DNA of 64,000 nt, taken from JAWKRB01 sp041389885 (GTDB lineage Bacteria > Myxococcota_A > Polyangia > Polyangiales > Ga0077539). Where the stretch lies: contig JAWKRB010000034.1 in NCBI GenBank assembly GCA_041389885.1, positions 1-64,000 of the forward strand, read 5' to 3'. Positions 9,069 to 17,751 of this stretch are shown here, piece after piece. Every line of letters starts with the position of its first letter. Position 1 is the first letter of the stretch. The notes beneath the pieces are model-generated. The model saw nothing but the letters and a program-made list of their open reading frames with translations, had not been told where the DNA came from and did not search any database. A program made the position numbers and the translations under genes.

Positions 9069-10021
9069 CCTCGCCTCCTACGGCCGTCGACCTCGTACCC
9101 GAAGCGCTTGAGCGCGTCGGCGGACCGGGTCCAGTCGGCGGTGACCTTCACCGTGAGCTCGAGGTGCACCTTGCGCCCCAGGAGGCGCTCGATGCTCGCC
9201 CGCGCCCGCGACCCGATGGCCTTGATGCGCTCGCCGCCGGTGCCCACCACGATCTTCTTCTGCCCCGGCCGCTCGACGTGAATCGACGCGGCGATGCGCG
9301 GCACCGCGGGGCGCTCCTCGTACGAGTCGATGATCACCGCCGACACGTAGGGGATCTCCTCCTTCGTCTCGGCGATCACCGCCTCACGCACGCGCTCGGC
9401 GACGAAGAATCGCTCGGGGTGCTCGGTGAGGGTGTCTTCAGGGAACAGCGCCGGACCCTCGGGGAGCAGCGCCCCCGCCGCGGTCAGCAGCCGCTCGACC
9501 CCGTCGCCCTTCGACGCCGAGATGGGGATCACCTCGTGAAACTCCCGCAGCTTCGAGTACGCGTCGAGGAGCGGGAGCAGCGCGTTCTTCGCCTTCACCG
9601 CGTCGACCTTGTTCACCGCGAGGATGACCGGCGCCTTCACCCCGGCGAGGGCCTCGAGCACGTGCGTCTCGCGCTCAGGGCCGGTGTGCCCGTCGGTGGC
9701 GTCGACCACCATCACCGCCACGTCGGCGTCTTCGGCGGCCGAGCGCGCGGCGGCGTTCATGTACGTGCCGAGCTCGCGGTGCGGGCGGTGGATGCCGGGC
9801 GTGTCGACCACGACGAGCTGCGCGTCGGAGCCGTGGGGCGCGGTGATCACCGCCATCACGCGGTCGCGGGTGGTCTCGGGGCGGGCGCTCACGATGGAGA
9901 GCGTCTCGCCGACGAGCTGGTTCATCAGCGTGCTCTTGCCCACGTTGGGGCGCCCCACGAGGGCGACGTAGCCCGCGCGGCGTACGGTGATGGAGCGAGG
10001 ATCGGGCGTTTCAGGTTTCAC
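9065..10021 (-). CDS. era: GTPase Era, 16S rRNA/30S assembly
   Basis: A 318-aa Era-family GTPase acting in 16S rRNA 3'-end maturation and 30S assembly. G motifs: GRPNVGKST (about 22-30), DTPGIHRP (G3), NKVDAV (G4) and SASKGDG (G5). The C-terminal KH domain carries the GxxG element VGTGGERIKAIGSRAR, which binds the 3' end of 16S rRNA. It is slightly longer than E. coli Era through a basic C-terminal tail (VDGRRRRG). First gene of an era-der unit. Confidence 0.97.
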   Translation of the reverse strand: MKPETPDPRSITVRRAGYVALVGRPNVGKSTLMNQLVGETLSIVSARPETTRDRVMAVITAPHGSDAQLVVVDTPGIHRPHRELGTYMNAAARSAAEDADVAVMVVDATDGHTGPERETHVLEALAGVKAPVILAVNKVDAVKAKNALLPLLDAYSKLREFHEVIPISASKGDGVERLLTAAGALLPEGPALFPEDTLTEHPERFFVAERVREAVIAETKEEIPYVSAVIIDSYEERPAVPRIAASIHVERPGQKKIVVGTGGERIKAIGSRARASIERLLGRKVHLELTVKVTADWTRSADALKRFGYEVDGRRRRG

Positions 10022-10107
10022 AGAGGGCGCGGAACATCCTCGCGAAAGCCCCGCGCGTCAACGCCGCCCGGCGTTCGCCCGCGGCGCGGGTTGGAGGTAG
10101 GTATCGA

Positions 10108-10692
10108 GTGGCGAGGTCCTCCGTGCGGCTCCCCCACACCGTTCGACACTTCAACAGCGGCGCCCTGGCGACGGGCTTCTTCGGCGTCTTTCTCGGGATG
10201 GCCCTGCTCGGCCTGGCGAGGCTGCTGATCGGCTCCGCGGGGCTGTCGGCGCCTGTCGCCTATGGGGCGTGCGCCGCGCTCGCGCTCGCGCTGCTCTCGG
10301 CCCTCTACTTCTTCTTCTCCACCGAGCTCGTCGCGACCGTCGACGCCGAGGGCCTGCGGGTGACCTCGCAGAGCCGCGTCGGCCCGATTCGCGGGCGCCT
10401 CGACACGCTCGTCAACGTGCGGTGGGACCGCGTGCAGACCGTGCGAGAGGTGACGCAGAGCTCGATCACGAAGCACGGCAACGTGCAGAAGAGCTACAAG
10501 CTGAAGGTCGGCGGGCAGACCCTCGAGGGCGCGCTGCTCGGCACCATGGGACGCGACGGGCTCTACCTCGAGCTCCTCGACGCGATCCGCCTCGCGATCG
10601 GCGACCGGCTCGTCGCCCACGAGGACCTCGGCGAGCTCGACGGCGCCGTGCGCAGGGTCGTCGACTCGCGACGCGGCGGCGATCCTAGCTGA
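10108..10692 (+). CDS. Two-helix membrane protein with PH-like soluble domain
   Basis: A 194-aa protein starting with GTG at 10108, supported by a GGAGG stretch at about 10093-10097. Two transmembrane helices (about 20-42 and 50-70) are followed by a soluble beta-rich domain (ELVATVDAEGLRVTSQSRVG, then LVNVRWDRVQTVREV) that recalls bacterial PH-like domains in small two-helix membrane proteins. That fold assignment is inference. It is divergent from era and converges on the ECF41 sigma gene; function unknown. Confidence 0.75.
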   Translation: MARSSVRLPHTVRHFNSGALATGFFGVFLGMALLGLARLLIGSAGLSAPVAYGACAALALALLSALYFFFSTELVATVDAEGLRVTSQSRVGPIRGRLDTLVNVRWDRVQTVREVTQSSITKHGNVQKSYKLKVGGQTLEGALLGTMGRDGLYLELLDAIRLAIGDRLVAHEDLGELDGAVRRVVDSRRGGDPS

Positions 10693-10728
10693 GCCCCCGC
10701 GCCGGGCGCCGATCCTTCGTCACGCCCC

Positions 10729-11586
10729 CTACGGCGCCCCAGAGCCCCTGTCGAAGCGCGCGAGCTTCTCGGGGTTGCGCAGGATCCACACGCCCCGCAC
10801 CCCCTCGCCCGCCACCTCCGGGCAGAGCCACGAGGTCACCCGCCCGCCCTCGCGCACCAGCAGCCCCAGGGCGCCGTTGACCTCGCAGAGCGAGACGGCG
10901 ACCCCCGCCCTCGCGCCCTTCGTCGCGAGTCCCACGAGAAAGCGCGAGACCGCGTCGCGTCCACGCACGGGGCGGCGCGCGGCGGAGGCGCGTCCTCCGT
11001 GGTCGGTGATCGCGCACACGTCGTCGGTGAGCAGCGCGCAGAGCGCGTCGAGGTCGCCGCTCGCGAGCGCGAGCCAGAGCCGACTCGCCGTGTCCCGCGA
11101 CACCGCCGTGGGGATCACCTCACGACCCCGCCTCGCGTCGAGCGTCGCGCGGGCGCGGCGGAGGAGCTGCCGACACGCGTCCTCGCGGCGATTCACCGCG
11201 CGCGCGACCTCGGGCATGGGCACGTCGAGCACCTCGTGCAGCACGAAGACCGCGCGCTCCCGCGGGCTCAGCGCTTCGAGCAACACCAGAAACGCGACGG
11301 AGAGCGAGTCGTGGCGGTCGGCCTCTTCCCCATCGGTCACGAGCGGCTCGGGCATCCACGGACCGTCGTAGGCCCTCCGTCGCCGCCGCTCGGCGCGGAG
11401 CGCGTCGAGGGCCACGCGGGTCACCACGGTGGTGAGAAAGGCGCGGGGCGTCTCGAGGTCGTCGCGGTCATGCGCGCGGAGCCACGCGTCCTGCACGACG
11501 TCTTCGGCGACGCTGACGCTGCCCGTGAGGCGGTACGCGACGCGCAGCAGCCACGGTCGCTCGCGGGCGAAGACCGCAGGGTCCAT
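10729..11586 (-). CDS. ECF41-family RNA polymerase sigma factor (SigJ-like)
   Basis: A 285-aa extracytoplasmic-function sigma factor. Sigma-2 lies at about 5-70 (EDVVQDAWLRAHD), sigma-4 at about 110-165 (LSPRERAVFVLHEVLDVP), and a fused SnoaL-like regulatory domain fills about 175-285. The three ECF41 hallmarks are recognisable in variant form: the linker WMPEP (usual WLPEP), DHGGR (usual DGGGK/R) and terminal NPEKL (usual NPDKL). In ECF41 the C-terminal domain replaces an anti-sigma factor and modulates activity. The start ATG overlaps the stop of the upstream oxidoreductase (TGATG), giving coupled translation; a matching promoter lies upstream of that gene. Confidence 0.95.
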   Translation of the reverse strand: MDPAVFARERPWLLRVAYRLTGSVSVAEDVVQDAWLRAHDRDDLETPRAFLTTVVTRVALDALRAERRRRRAYDGPWMPEPLVTDGEEADRHDSLSVAFLVLLEALSPRERAVFVLHEVLDVPMPEVARAVNRREDACRQLLRRARATLDARRGREVIPTAVSRDTASRLWLALASGDLDALCALLTDDVCAITDHGGRASAARRPVRGRDAVSRFLVGLATKGARAGVAVSLCEVNGALGLLVREGGRVTSWLCPEVAGEGVRGVWILRNPEKLARFDRGSGAP

Positions 11587-12740
11587 CACGGACGCGCGGC
11601 CCTCGTCGGCCAGCGGTACGCGCCGCCCAGGGCTCTCTCGGCGCGCAGCATTCCGAGCACGAAGCGGCACACGGTCTCCTTCACCATCACGGCGCCGCGG
11701 CCGGTGACCACGCGCTCGGTGGGGCGGTCGTCGGGCGTGACCGACTGGATCACCGCCGCGCGACGTCCGAGGCTGACACACTGCATCCAGTACGCGAAGC
11801 GATGCGCGCGGGTGGGCTCTGCCCGGAGCCAGCGCGCGAGGTTGTCGGCCGCCGCGGCGCCCATGGGCATGGCGCTCGCGCAGCCCATGCGCAGAAAGGG
11901 CAGCGAGGCCGTGGGCGCCGCGAGGTCCCCGGCGACGAACACCCCGTCGACGCCCACCGCCTGCAGGTCGTCGCGCACGCGCACGCGCCCCGCGCGGTCG
12001 GTCGAGAGCTCGCTGTCGCGCGAGAGCCCCGCGGGGTCGAAGCCTCCCGCCCACACCGCGAGGGCCGCGGGGAGCGACGCGCCGTCGTCGAAGCGCACGA
12101 GGTCCGGCTCCACCGCGACGCAGGTCGTTGGATCTCGAACGATCACCCCGAGGTCCGCGAGGGCGCTCCGCGCGAGCGCTGCGCCGCGGGGTGAGAGCGT
12201 CGGGGCGAAGCGCCGCGCCGCGAGGGTCACGCGGAGCGTGGGGTGCGCCTCGGCGATCTCGGCGGCGACCTCGAGGGCCGTGAGCGATCCGCCGAGCACG
12301 ACGACCGGGGCGCCCTCGGGCAGCGCGCGGAGCGTCTCAAACGCGGCCCGCGCCGACCGTGCGTCTCGCAGCGCGCTCGCGTGCTCCGCGACGCCAGGGA
12401 CCGGCGATGACAGCCTGCTCCCGAGGGCCAGCAGGAGCGCGTCGTAGGGCAGCGCCGCCGACGCGGTCTCGACCACGCGATCGCCCGCGCGCAGCGCGGT
12501 GGCGCGCTCGCGGAGGCGTCGCACGCGCGGGTGGAGCGAGCGCGCGTAGGGGACCTCGGGCGGGCGTCCGCGCGCCACGCACTCGTGGAGTCGCACGCGG
12601 TCGAGGAGCGCGTCGCCCTCCGTGAGCAGCGTGAGGGCGTGGTCTGCGGGGAGCGCGTGCGCGAGGCGGTTCGCGGCGAGCACGCCGGCGTAACCGCCGC
12701 CGACCACGAGCACGCGACGAGCGGGGTCTGGGTGCGTCAT
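11586..12740 (-). CDS. NDH-2-like FAD/NAD(P)-dependent oxidoreductase
   Basis: A 384-aa two-dinucleotide-binding-domain flavoprotein. It shows the FAD Rossmann motif VLVVGGGYAGVLAANRL near the N-terminus, a second NAD(P) motif VVVLGGSLTALEVAAE (about 145), and the FAD-binding GVFVAGDLAA near 285. It resembles type II NADH dehydrogenase/AIF-like enzymes. Redox enzymes of this type are common partners of ECF41 sigma genes and often their direct target; here it precedes the sigma gene in a TGATG-coupled pair and has an ECF41-like promoter just before its ATG. The physiological acceptor is unknown. Confidence 0.92.
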   Translation of the reverse strand: MTHPDPARRVLVVGGGYAGVLAANRLAHALPADHALTLLTEGDALLDRVRLHECVARGRPPEVPYARSLHPRVRRLRERATALRAGDRVVETASAALPYDALLLALGSRLSSPVPGVAEHASALRDARSARAAFETLRALPEGAPVVVLGGSLTALEVAAEIAEAHPTLRVTLAARRFAPTLSPRGAALARSALADLGVIVRDPTTCVAVEPDLVRFDDGASLPAALAVWAGGFDPAGLSRDSELSTDRAGRVRVRDDLQAVGVDGVFVAGDLAAPTASLPFLRMGCASAMPMGAAAADNLARWLRAEPTRAHRFAYWMQCVSLGRRAAVIQSVTPDDRPTERVVTGRGAVMVKETVCRFVLGMLRAERALGGAYRWPTRAARP

Positions 12741-12748
12741 GCCAGGGT

Positions 12749-12776
12749 GACGTCTGGGGAGGGTTCGGGCGTGACA
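12749..12776 (-). promoter_or_regulatory. Putative ECF41-dependent autoregulatory promoter
   Basis: On the minus strand TGTCACG (12776-12770) is followed after 17 bases by CGTC (12752-12749). This matches the reported ECF41 promoter pattern (TGTCACA, about 16-17 bases, CGTC) with one -35 mismatch. The -10 element ends 8 bases before the first base of the oxidoreductase ATG (12740), so the transcript would be nearly or fully leaderless. It would drive oxidoreductase plus sigma gene, an autoregulatory loop. Confidence 0.72.
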
Positions 12777-12936
12777 GAAATCGACGGGGCCTCCTCCAGC
12801 AGCGCGTGGGTCTCGCGGTGGATGGGAACACGACCCGCTTTCTTCGACGGATCCCCCGCCCCTCGGCCACCGAACCCGAGAACGACGCGCGTGCGATCAG
12901 GGGTGGTCCTGATGCGACGGCGCGGCACGGTGAAGA

Positions 12937-14820
12937 ATGACGCTCGCACACGCCCTCGCGCTCTGGCTCTTCGCGTGCTCGTGCCTCGGCTGCGCGATCA
13001 CCACGACGCACACCGCGGGCGAGCCCGACGCGGCGGTCGACGCGGCGAGCACGGCTCCCGATCGCGCGGCCCCCGTCGCCGACGTCGCTGACGTCGCCGA
13101 AGCGAGGGACGCGCCGTCGGTGCGTCCGCCCAGGGTGGGTCCGGGGTGCAGCGCCGACGGCTGGTGCTGGTCGAACCCGCTCCCTCAGGGCAACGCGCTC
13201 CACGCGGTGTGGGGTAGCGCGTCGAGCGACGTGTGGGCCGTGGGCGCCCTCGGGACGGCGCTCCACTGGGACGGACGCGCCTGGTCCCCCCGCTCCACCG
13301 GCACCTCCCGCACGCTGAACGCCTTGTGGGGCAGTGACATGCGCGACGTGTGGGCCGTCGGCGAGCTCGGCACCGCACTCCGCTGGAACGGCGACACCTG
13401 GACCTCGTACCCCACCGGGAGCACCGCGCACCTCCGTGCGATCTGGGGCCGCGCGCGCGACGACGTCTGGGCCGTCGGAGACAGCGGCGCCACGCTGCAT
13501 TGGAACGGCCTCGCGTGGACCTCAGTGCCCTCGGGCGCGACGGGAACGCTGCGGGCGGTGTGGGGCGACGGCGCCGAGCGCGTCTGGGCCGCGGGGGAGC
13601 GCGGGGTCGTGCTCCGCTGGAACGGGCGCGGCTGGAGCCCCCTCGAGCCCTTCTTCGAAGGCACGGTCGTGGCGCTGTGGGGTGCAGCCCGGGGCGAGCT
13701 CCGGGCGCTCGACGAGCACGGAAACCTCGGCCGATGGGACGGGACGCAATGGTCCTCGCTGCCCCAGGCGCCCTACGGAGAGCTCGAAGGCGCGTGGGGG
13801 AGCCCCGACGGCGGCGCGTGGGTCGCGGGAGACTTCGGATCGATTCGCCGCTGGGACGGCAGCGCCTGGAGCTTCGTCACCCCACGCACCCCGCCCTCGC
13901 CGCGGTTCCGCGCCGCCTGGGGCGCCTCGAACGACGACGTGTGGGTCGTGGGGGAGAGCGGCGCGATGCGCCACTGGGACGGGCGGGAGTGGTCCCCTGC
14001 GCCCGGCGCGAGATGGACGCTTCAGAGCGTGTGGGGCAGCGGGCCCGACGACGTGTGGACGGCGGGCTTCAGCGGGCGGCTCATGCACTGGAACGGGCGC
14101 GTCTGGACCAACGTCGAGGCCGGTGCCGTGGGCCCGCTGCGGGGTCTCTGGGGCAGCGGCGCAGACGATGTCTGGGTCGTGGGTGACGTCGCGGTCTCCC
14201 ACTGGGACGGCAGCGCCTGGAGCACCTCGCGCAACCCCGTGCCCGTGGCGCACTTCGCGGTCGCCGGAGCCGCGCGCGACGCCGTGTGGGCCGTGGGCTA
14301 CCCCGCGGCGATCCGCCGATGGGACGGGAGCGCCTGGTCGTCGATGCCCGGCGCCGACCCGCGGGACTACCTCGTGGGCGTGTGGGCCACCTCGCGCGAC
14401 GACGTCTGGGCCGTGGGCCAGCCGATCTCGAACACCTCCGGCGGGCGCGTGCTCCACTGGGACGGGCGCGGCTGGACGGCCACCTCACTGGGCAACGAGG
14501 GCACCCTGGCCGGCGTCTGGGCGAGCGGCCCGCGCGACGCGTGGGTCGTGAGCGTGAGCGGCGAGATCTTTCACCACGACGGACGGAGTTGGACCGAGGT
14601 CCCAAGCCCGAGCGCCGAGAGGCTCTACGCGATCTGGGGGAGCGGCCCGAGCGACGTGTGGGCCGTGGGCGCCGCGGGCACGATCCTGCGGTGGAACGGC
14701 CAGCGCTGGACGCGCTCGGAGAGCGGCACGGTGAACGCGCTCACCAGCGTCTGGGGCAGCGGCCCCGAGGACCTCTGGGTCGTCGGCGAGGGAGAGACGA
14801 TCCTCCACCGCGGGCCGTGA
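12937..14820 (+). CDS. DVWAVG-repeat beta-propeller lipoprotein
   Basis: A 627-aa exported lipoprotein. The signal peptide ends at a lipobox-like LGC (about residues 17-19), then comes an Asp/Ala/Val spacer (to about 65). From about 80 to the end there are some 14 repeats of 35-45 residues built on the pattern L..VWGS...DVWAVG..G....W(D/N)GR.W, which should fold as one or two beta-propellers. Such proteins are abundant in myxobacterial genomes and are surface-exposed with unknown ligands. It is divergent from the oxidoreductase (196-base gap, no other gene seen in it). Its stop codon abuts the first copy of the 22-bp direct repeat. Confidence 0.85.
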   Translation: MTLAHALALWLFACSCLGCAITTTHTAGEPDAAVDAASTAPDRAAPVADVADVAEARDAPSVRPPRVGPGCSADGWCWSNPLPQGNALHAVWGSASSDVWAVGALGTALHWDGRAWSPRSTGTSRTLNALWGSDMRDVWAVGELGTALRWNGDTWTSYPTGSTAHLRAIWGRARDDVWAVGDSGATLHWNGLAWTSVPSGATGTLRAVWGDGAERVWAAGERGVVLRWNGRGWSPLEPFFEGTVVALWGAARGELRALDEHGNLGRWDGTQWSSLPQAPYGELEGAWGSPDGGAWVAGDFGSIRRWDGSAWSFVTPRTPPSPRFRAAWGASNDDVWVVGESGAMRHWDGREWSPAPGARWTLQSVWGSGPDDVWTAGFSGRLMHWNGRVWTNVEAGAVGPLRGLWGSGADDVWVVGDVAVSHWDGSAWSTSRNPVPVAHFAVAGAARDAVWAVGYPAAIRRWDGSAWSSMPGADPRDYLVGVWATSRDDVWAVGQPISNTSGGRVLHWDGRGWTATSLGNEGTLAGVWASGPRDAWVVSVSGEIFHHDGRSWTEVPSPSAERLYAIWGSGPSDVWAVGAAGTILRWNGQRWTRSESGTVNALTSVWGSGPEDLWVVGEGETILHRGP

Positions 14821-14842
14821 GCACCCGAGATTGAACGCGCCC
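14821..14842 (+). repeat. 22-bp direct repeat, left copy flanking RloAB-like cassette
   Basis: A perfect 22-base match to 16872-16893. It begins on the base after the propeller gene's TGA stop and ends on the last base of the RloB-like gene's stop codon. The pair brackets exactly the two-gene ATPase/RloB cassette, as expected of a target duplication, a recombination site or a homologous-exchange scar. Confidence 0.9.
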
Positions 14843-15480
14843 TACGCACGGGCGCGGTCGAGCAGCGCGTCGATCAAGCGATACACACGCGTAACCCCGA
14901 GCGCGGGCACCGGCGCGTCTGGAGCGAGGTCGCGCTGCCTCGCCACCGCCTGCGCGGCGCGGAGGCGCGCCACATCGAGCGCAGCCTGTGGGACGTGCGA
15001 CTTGTTGTACGAGCCCAGCGCAGCGCGCACCGCGTCACCCACCTCACGACAGGAGGACGGCACCTCGTCGCTCGGGTAATCGCCGTGAAAGAGGTACCAG
15101 AGTTCGAAGCAGGGATTGCTCACCGCGACGTGCCAGCCCCTCGCCTGCGCCTCTCGCACCGTCTCCCGCACCTGATCGAGGCGGTTGCTCCCCGAGTGGA
15201 GGTCAACGTCGAAGACCAGCCAGACCTCATCGTCGGGCTGCCAGGGTGTGATCGCAGCCCGGCTCTCCTCCGCGAGACCCACAAGGTGACGCGGCGCGCT
15301 CGCCCCAGCGTCGGGGCCGCGCACATGCAGTCGAATACGCTCTACGGGGAGCACCCGCGTGTCTTCGAGCGCACGCAGATACTCGGGCTCCGTTCGCGCC
15401 CCCTCCGTCACGACCAGAAACAGCCTCGCGTCGCGCTGTTGCACGTTGCGATCGAGGAGCCGTCGGCGCGGAATCGGCAT
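14842..15480 (-). CDS. RloB/AbiLii-family TOPRIM-like protein
   Basis: A 212-aa RloB-family protein. Hallmarks: LFLVVTEGARTEPEYLRAL (TOPRIM-type Glu in VTEG), the Asp pair in VWLVFDVDLH, the family signature SNPCFELWYLFH, and a C-terminal helix carrying YNKSHV. RloB-like proteins are presumed nucleases paired with an AAA-type ATPase in phage-defence modules (AbiL, RloA/RloB; compare OLD and PARIS logic). It follows the ATPase gene with a 4-base gap, so the two are one operon. Function is inferred from family and pairing. Confidence 0.88.
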   Translation of the reverse strand: MPIPRRRLLDRNVQQRDARLFLVVTEGARTEPEYLRALEDTRVLPVERIRLHVRGPDAGASAPRHLVGLAEESRAAITPWQPDDEVWLVFDVDLHSGSNRLDQVRETVREAQARGWHVAVSNPCFELWYLFHGDYPSDEVPSSCREVGDAVRAALGSYNKSHVPQAALDVARLRAAQAVARQRDLAPDAPVPALGVTRVYRLIDALLDRARA

Positions 15481-15484
15481 GTCC

Positions 15485-16807
15485 TCACGCCCCTGACGCG
15501 CGTCCGCTCAGAATGCGAGGCACGCCCCCGAAGCGCCCCTGAAGGTAGGCCGCCGCGCGCTGCCCCGTGAGGCGCGCGAGCTGCTCCGACTTCACCTCGG
15601 CGAGAGAGTGCAGCCGAGACCCGCCGCTCAGGTCCTTCTCCACGAACCACACCGCCGCCGAGGGCAGCTCGGCCACGTCGAGGATCGTGCTGTCGTGCGT
15701 TGTGAAGAGCAGTTGGTCTTCTGTGCGAAGGGCCAAGAAATCTCGCAGAAATTGCTGCGCCACCGCAGCGTGAAGGCTCTGGTCAAGCTCGTCGATCAGC
15801 ACGCGAATCCCGCTCACCGCCAATTGCAGCACCGGGAGCATGTGGAGCAGGCGACGCGTCCCGTCGGACTCGTCGACGAAGCGCAGCGGAGCCACGCGGC
15901 CGTCTGCGCCGCGGTGGTCAGCGAGGAGTTCGATCACCTCCGGCGCCGCGTCGGGGTCCCCGCGATCTCGCAGGTAGATTCCCTTCAACGCGAAGTCCTG
16001 CTTCAGCGCCAGCAGGCGAGGATCGGAGCCGCGCCACTCGGGCGGCACGACGCCCTCGACCGGTCGAACATTCAGCGCGTCGATGCCGGTGTCGTACCGC
16101 GCGAGCAGGTCGCCCACGGCACGTAGTCGCGCGACTTCGGCCTCGCGATTGTTGAAGGGGTCGTACGCCGTCGAGGGCGTCATGAAGAGCATCTCCTTCG
16201 CGAAGGCGTCGAAGAGGCCATCAAGGAGCGCAACGCGGTGAGGGGTGTCTCGACTGCGGAGCACCAGGTCGCGAAGGAGGAGCTGGTCCCGCGGAGTTCC
16301 TTGCGCGTTCAGCAACAAGAACTGCCGCTGCACAGACCCCTCCGCGCCCATGAGCGCCCCGAGCCGGAGCGGAACTGCGCTCCCTGGTTCGCGCTCGAAC
16401 ACCGTCGTCTCGCCCCCGGAGGGGTCCACGGTGTAGAGCGCCTCGCTCTGGATCTCTCGCGCGGTGCACACCAGCACGTAGCTGACCTGGGCCTGCCCCA
16501 CGACGCCGTCCCACTGAAACTCGGTCGGCGCGGTCGCGCCTGCTTGCGTGAGACGAAAGGGGTCTACGACAGCATCGAGGGGGTGCCCCAGCACCAGCGC
16601 CGTGAGCGCACCTAGCGCCCGAAGCATGTTGGTCTTGCCCGACGCATTCGCCCCGAACAGCGCGGCCATGCGAAGGAGATGAAGCGAAGGATTCCCAGGG
16701 ACTCTGAGCGTCCCCTCGGTCGTCCCTGCGGGCGCGACCATGCTGAGCACCGCCGTCTCATGAAACGACCGGTAGTTCGTCACGGAGAACTGAATGAGCG
16801 CGCTCAC
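15485..16807 (-). CDS. AAA15/21-family ATPase (RloA/AbiLi-like)
   Basis: A 440-aa ABC-like ATPase of the OLD/AAA15 type. Its N-terminal strand (IQFSVTNYRSFHETAVLSM) is typical. Walker A is GANASGKTN (52-60), and it has the signature-like stretch DESDGTRRLLHMLP, Walker B VLIDELDQSLH, and the switch His in LLFTTHDSTILD. Such ATPases act as sensors that license an associated nuclease, here the RloB-like protein 4 bases downstream. With that gene it forms a two-gene cassette bracketed by identical 22-bp repeats. No integrase or transposase is present. The proposed role is anti-phage or anti-plasmid abortive defence, an inference. Confidence 0.9.
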   Translation of the reverse strand: MSALIQFSVTNYRSFHETAVLSMVAPAGTTEGTLRVPGNPSLHLLRMAALFGANASGKTNMLRALGALTALVLGHPLDAVVDPFRLTQAGATAPTEFQWDGVVGQAQVSYVLVCTAREIQSEALYTVDPSGGETTVFEREPGSAVPLRLGALMGAEGSVQRQFLLLNAQGTPRDQLLLRDLVLRSRDTPHRVALLDGLFDAFAKEMLFMTPSTAYDPFNNREAEVARLRAVGDLLARYDTGIDALNVRPVEGVVPPEWRGSDPRLLALKQDFALKGIYLRDRGDPDAAPEVIELLADHRGADGRVAPLRFVDESDGTRRLLHMLPVLQLAVSGIRVLIDELDQSLHAAVAQQFLRDFLALRTEDQLLFTTHDSTILDVAELPSAAVWFVEKDLSGGSRLHSLAEVKSEQLARLTGQRAAAYLQGRFGGVPRILSGRASGA

Positions 16808-16871
16808 AGGTGTCCTCCAGCGTATGCGCGGCGAGCGCGACGGCGCAACCGACGGATCGCCCGCCTCCTGC

Positions 16872-16893
16872 GCACCCGAGATTGAACGCGCCC
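16872..16893 (+). repeat. 22-bp direct repeat, right copy flanking RloAB-like cassette
   Basis: Identical in all 22 bases and in the same orientation to 14821-14842, 2051 bases away. It lies 64 bases upstream of the ATPase start and 26 bases upstream of the hydrolase ATG at 16920. The bases outside the match differ at both copies, so the repeat length is well defined. Confidence 0.9.
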
Positions 16894-16919
16894 GCTCGCT
16901 CCGGCACGATCCCGCGACG

Positions 16920-17738
16920 ATGGCGCAGAAGATCCCCTTCGCGAGCTACGCGCTCGCGGTCGACGAGCTCGGCGAGGGCGGCGCGCCCGCGGTGCTGCTG
17001 CACAGCACGGGGATGTCGTCGAAGCAGTGGAAGCGCCTCGCCGCGCGCCTCGCGCCGCGCCACCGGGTGCTGCTCCCCGACCTTCTGGGGTACGGCGAGA
17101 GCTCCGCCTGGCCGCGCGACCGGCCCTTTCACTGGCACCTCGACGTGCTCGGCGTCGAGGCCCTGCTCGACTCCCTCGACGAGCCCGCGCACCTCATCGG
17201 ACACTCCTACGGCGGACTCGTCGCCCTCGCGACCGCGCTGCACCGTCCGCGCGCCGTGCGATCGCTCTCCCTCGTCGAGCCCGTGGCCTACGGGGTGCTG
17301 CACGAGGAGTCAGACCGCGGCGCGCTGCGCTCCCTCAACGACCCGCCCTTCGACGCCGCGGCGCTGCCCGAGACCCCCGGCGCCGACGACGCGTGGCTCC
17401 GCTGGTTCGTCGACTACTGGAACGGCCCTGGCGCCTGGAGCGCCCTCCCCGAGCGCGCTCGCGCGTCGTTTCTGGCGACCGCCGCGGTGTGCTACGGCGA
17501 GGTCCGCACCCTGCTCGAAGACCGCACGCCCGCCGCGGTGTGGTCCACGATTCGCGCGCCGACGCGGCTCGTGCGCGGCGAGCGCTCCCCCGAGGGCGCG
17601 CGGCGCGTCGCGGAGCTCCTCTCGCGCGCCATTCCCGGCGCGACGCTTCACGACATCGCGGGCGCGGGGCACATGTCGCCGATCACGCACGAGGCCGACG
17701 TGAGCGCCCTCGTCGAGGCCCACGTCGCGGCGAGCTGA
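16920..17738 (+). CDS. Alpha/beta-fold hydrolase
   Basis: A 272-aa soluble alpha/beta hydrolase. The oxyanion region is VLLHSTGMSS, followed by DLLGYGESS, then the nucleophile elbow LIGHSYGGLVA (G-H-S-Y-G), a likely acid in the segment after IRAPTRLVRGERSP, and the catalytic His in GAGHMSP near the C-terminus. The architecture fits esterases, lactonases and C-C hydrolases; the substrate cannot be told. The ATG at 16920 is chosen over an upstream in-frame start because the fold begins there and the 22-bp repeat lies just before it. Confidence 0.9.
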   Translation: MAQKIPFASYALAVDELGEGGAPAVLLHSTGMSSKQWKRLAARLAPRHRVLLPDLLGYGESSAWPRDRPFHWHLDVLGVEALLDSLDEPAHLIGHSYGGLVALATALHRPRAVRSLSLVEPVAYGVLHEESDRGALRSLNDPPFDAAALPETPGADDAWLRWFVDYWNGPGAWSALPERARASFLATAAVCYGEVRTLLEDRTPAAVWSTIRAPTRLVRGERSPEGARRVAELLSRAIPGATLHDIAGAGHMSPITHEADVSALVEAHVAAS

Positions 17739-17751
17739 CCCCCTCCCCCGC

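Noticed and set aside
12741..12936. A 70-codon minus-strand open frame between the oxidoreductase and the propeller lipoprotein
   Set aside because: It has no ribosome site or recognisable domain and occupies the divergent promoter region.
14842..16807. Insertion sequence or integron cassette carrying the ATPase/RloB pair
   Set aside because: No transposase, integrase, terminal inverted repeats or attC-like structure is visible; only the 22-bp direct repeats mark the borders.
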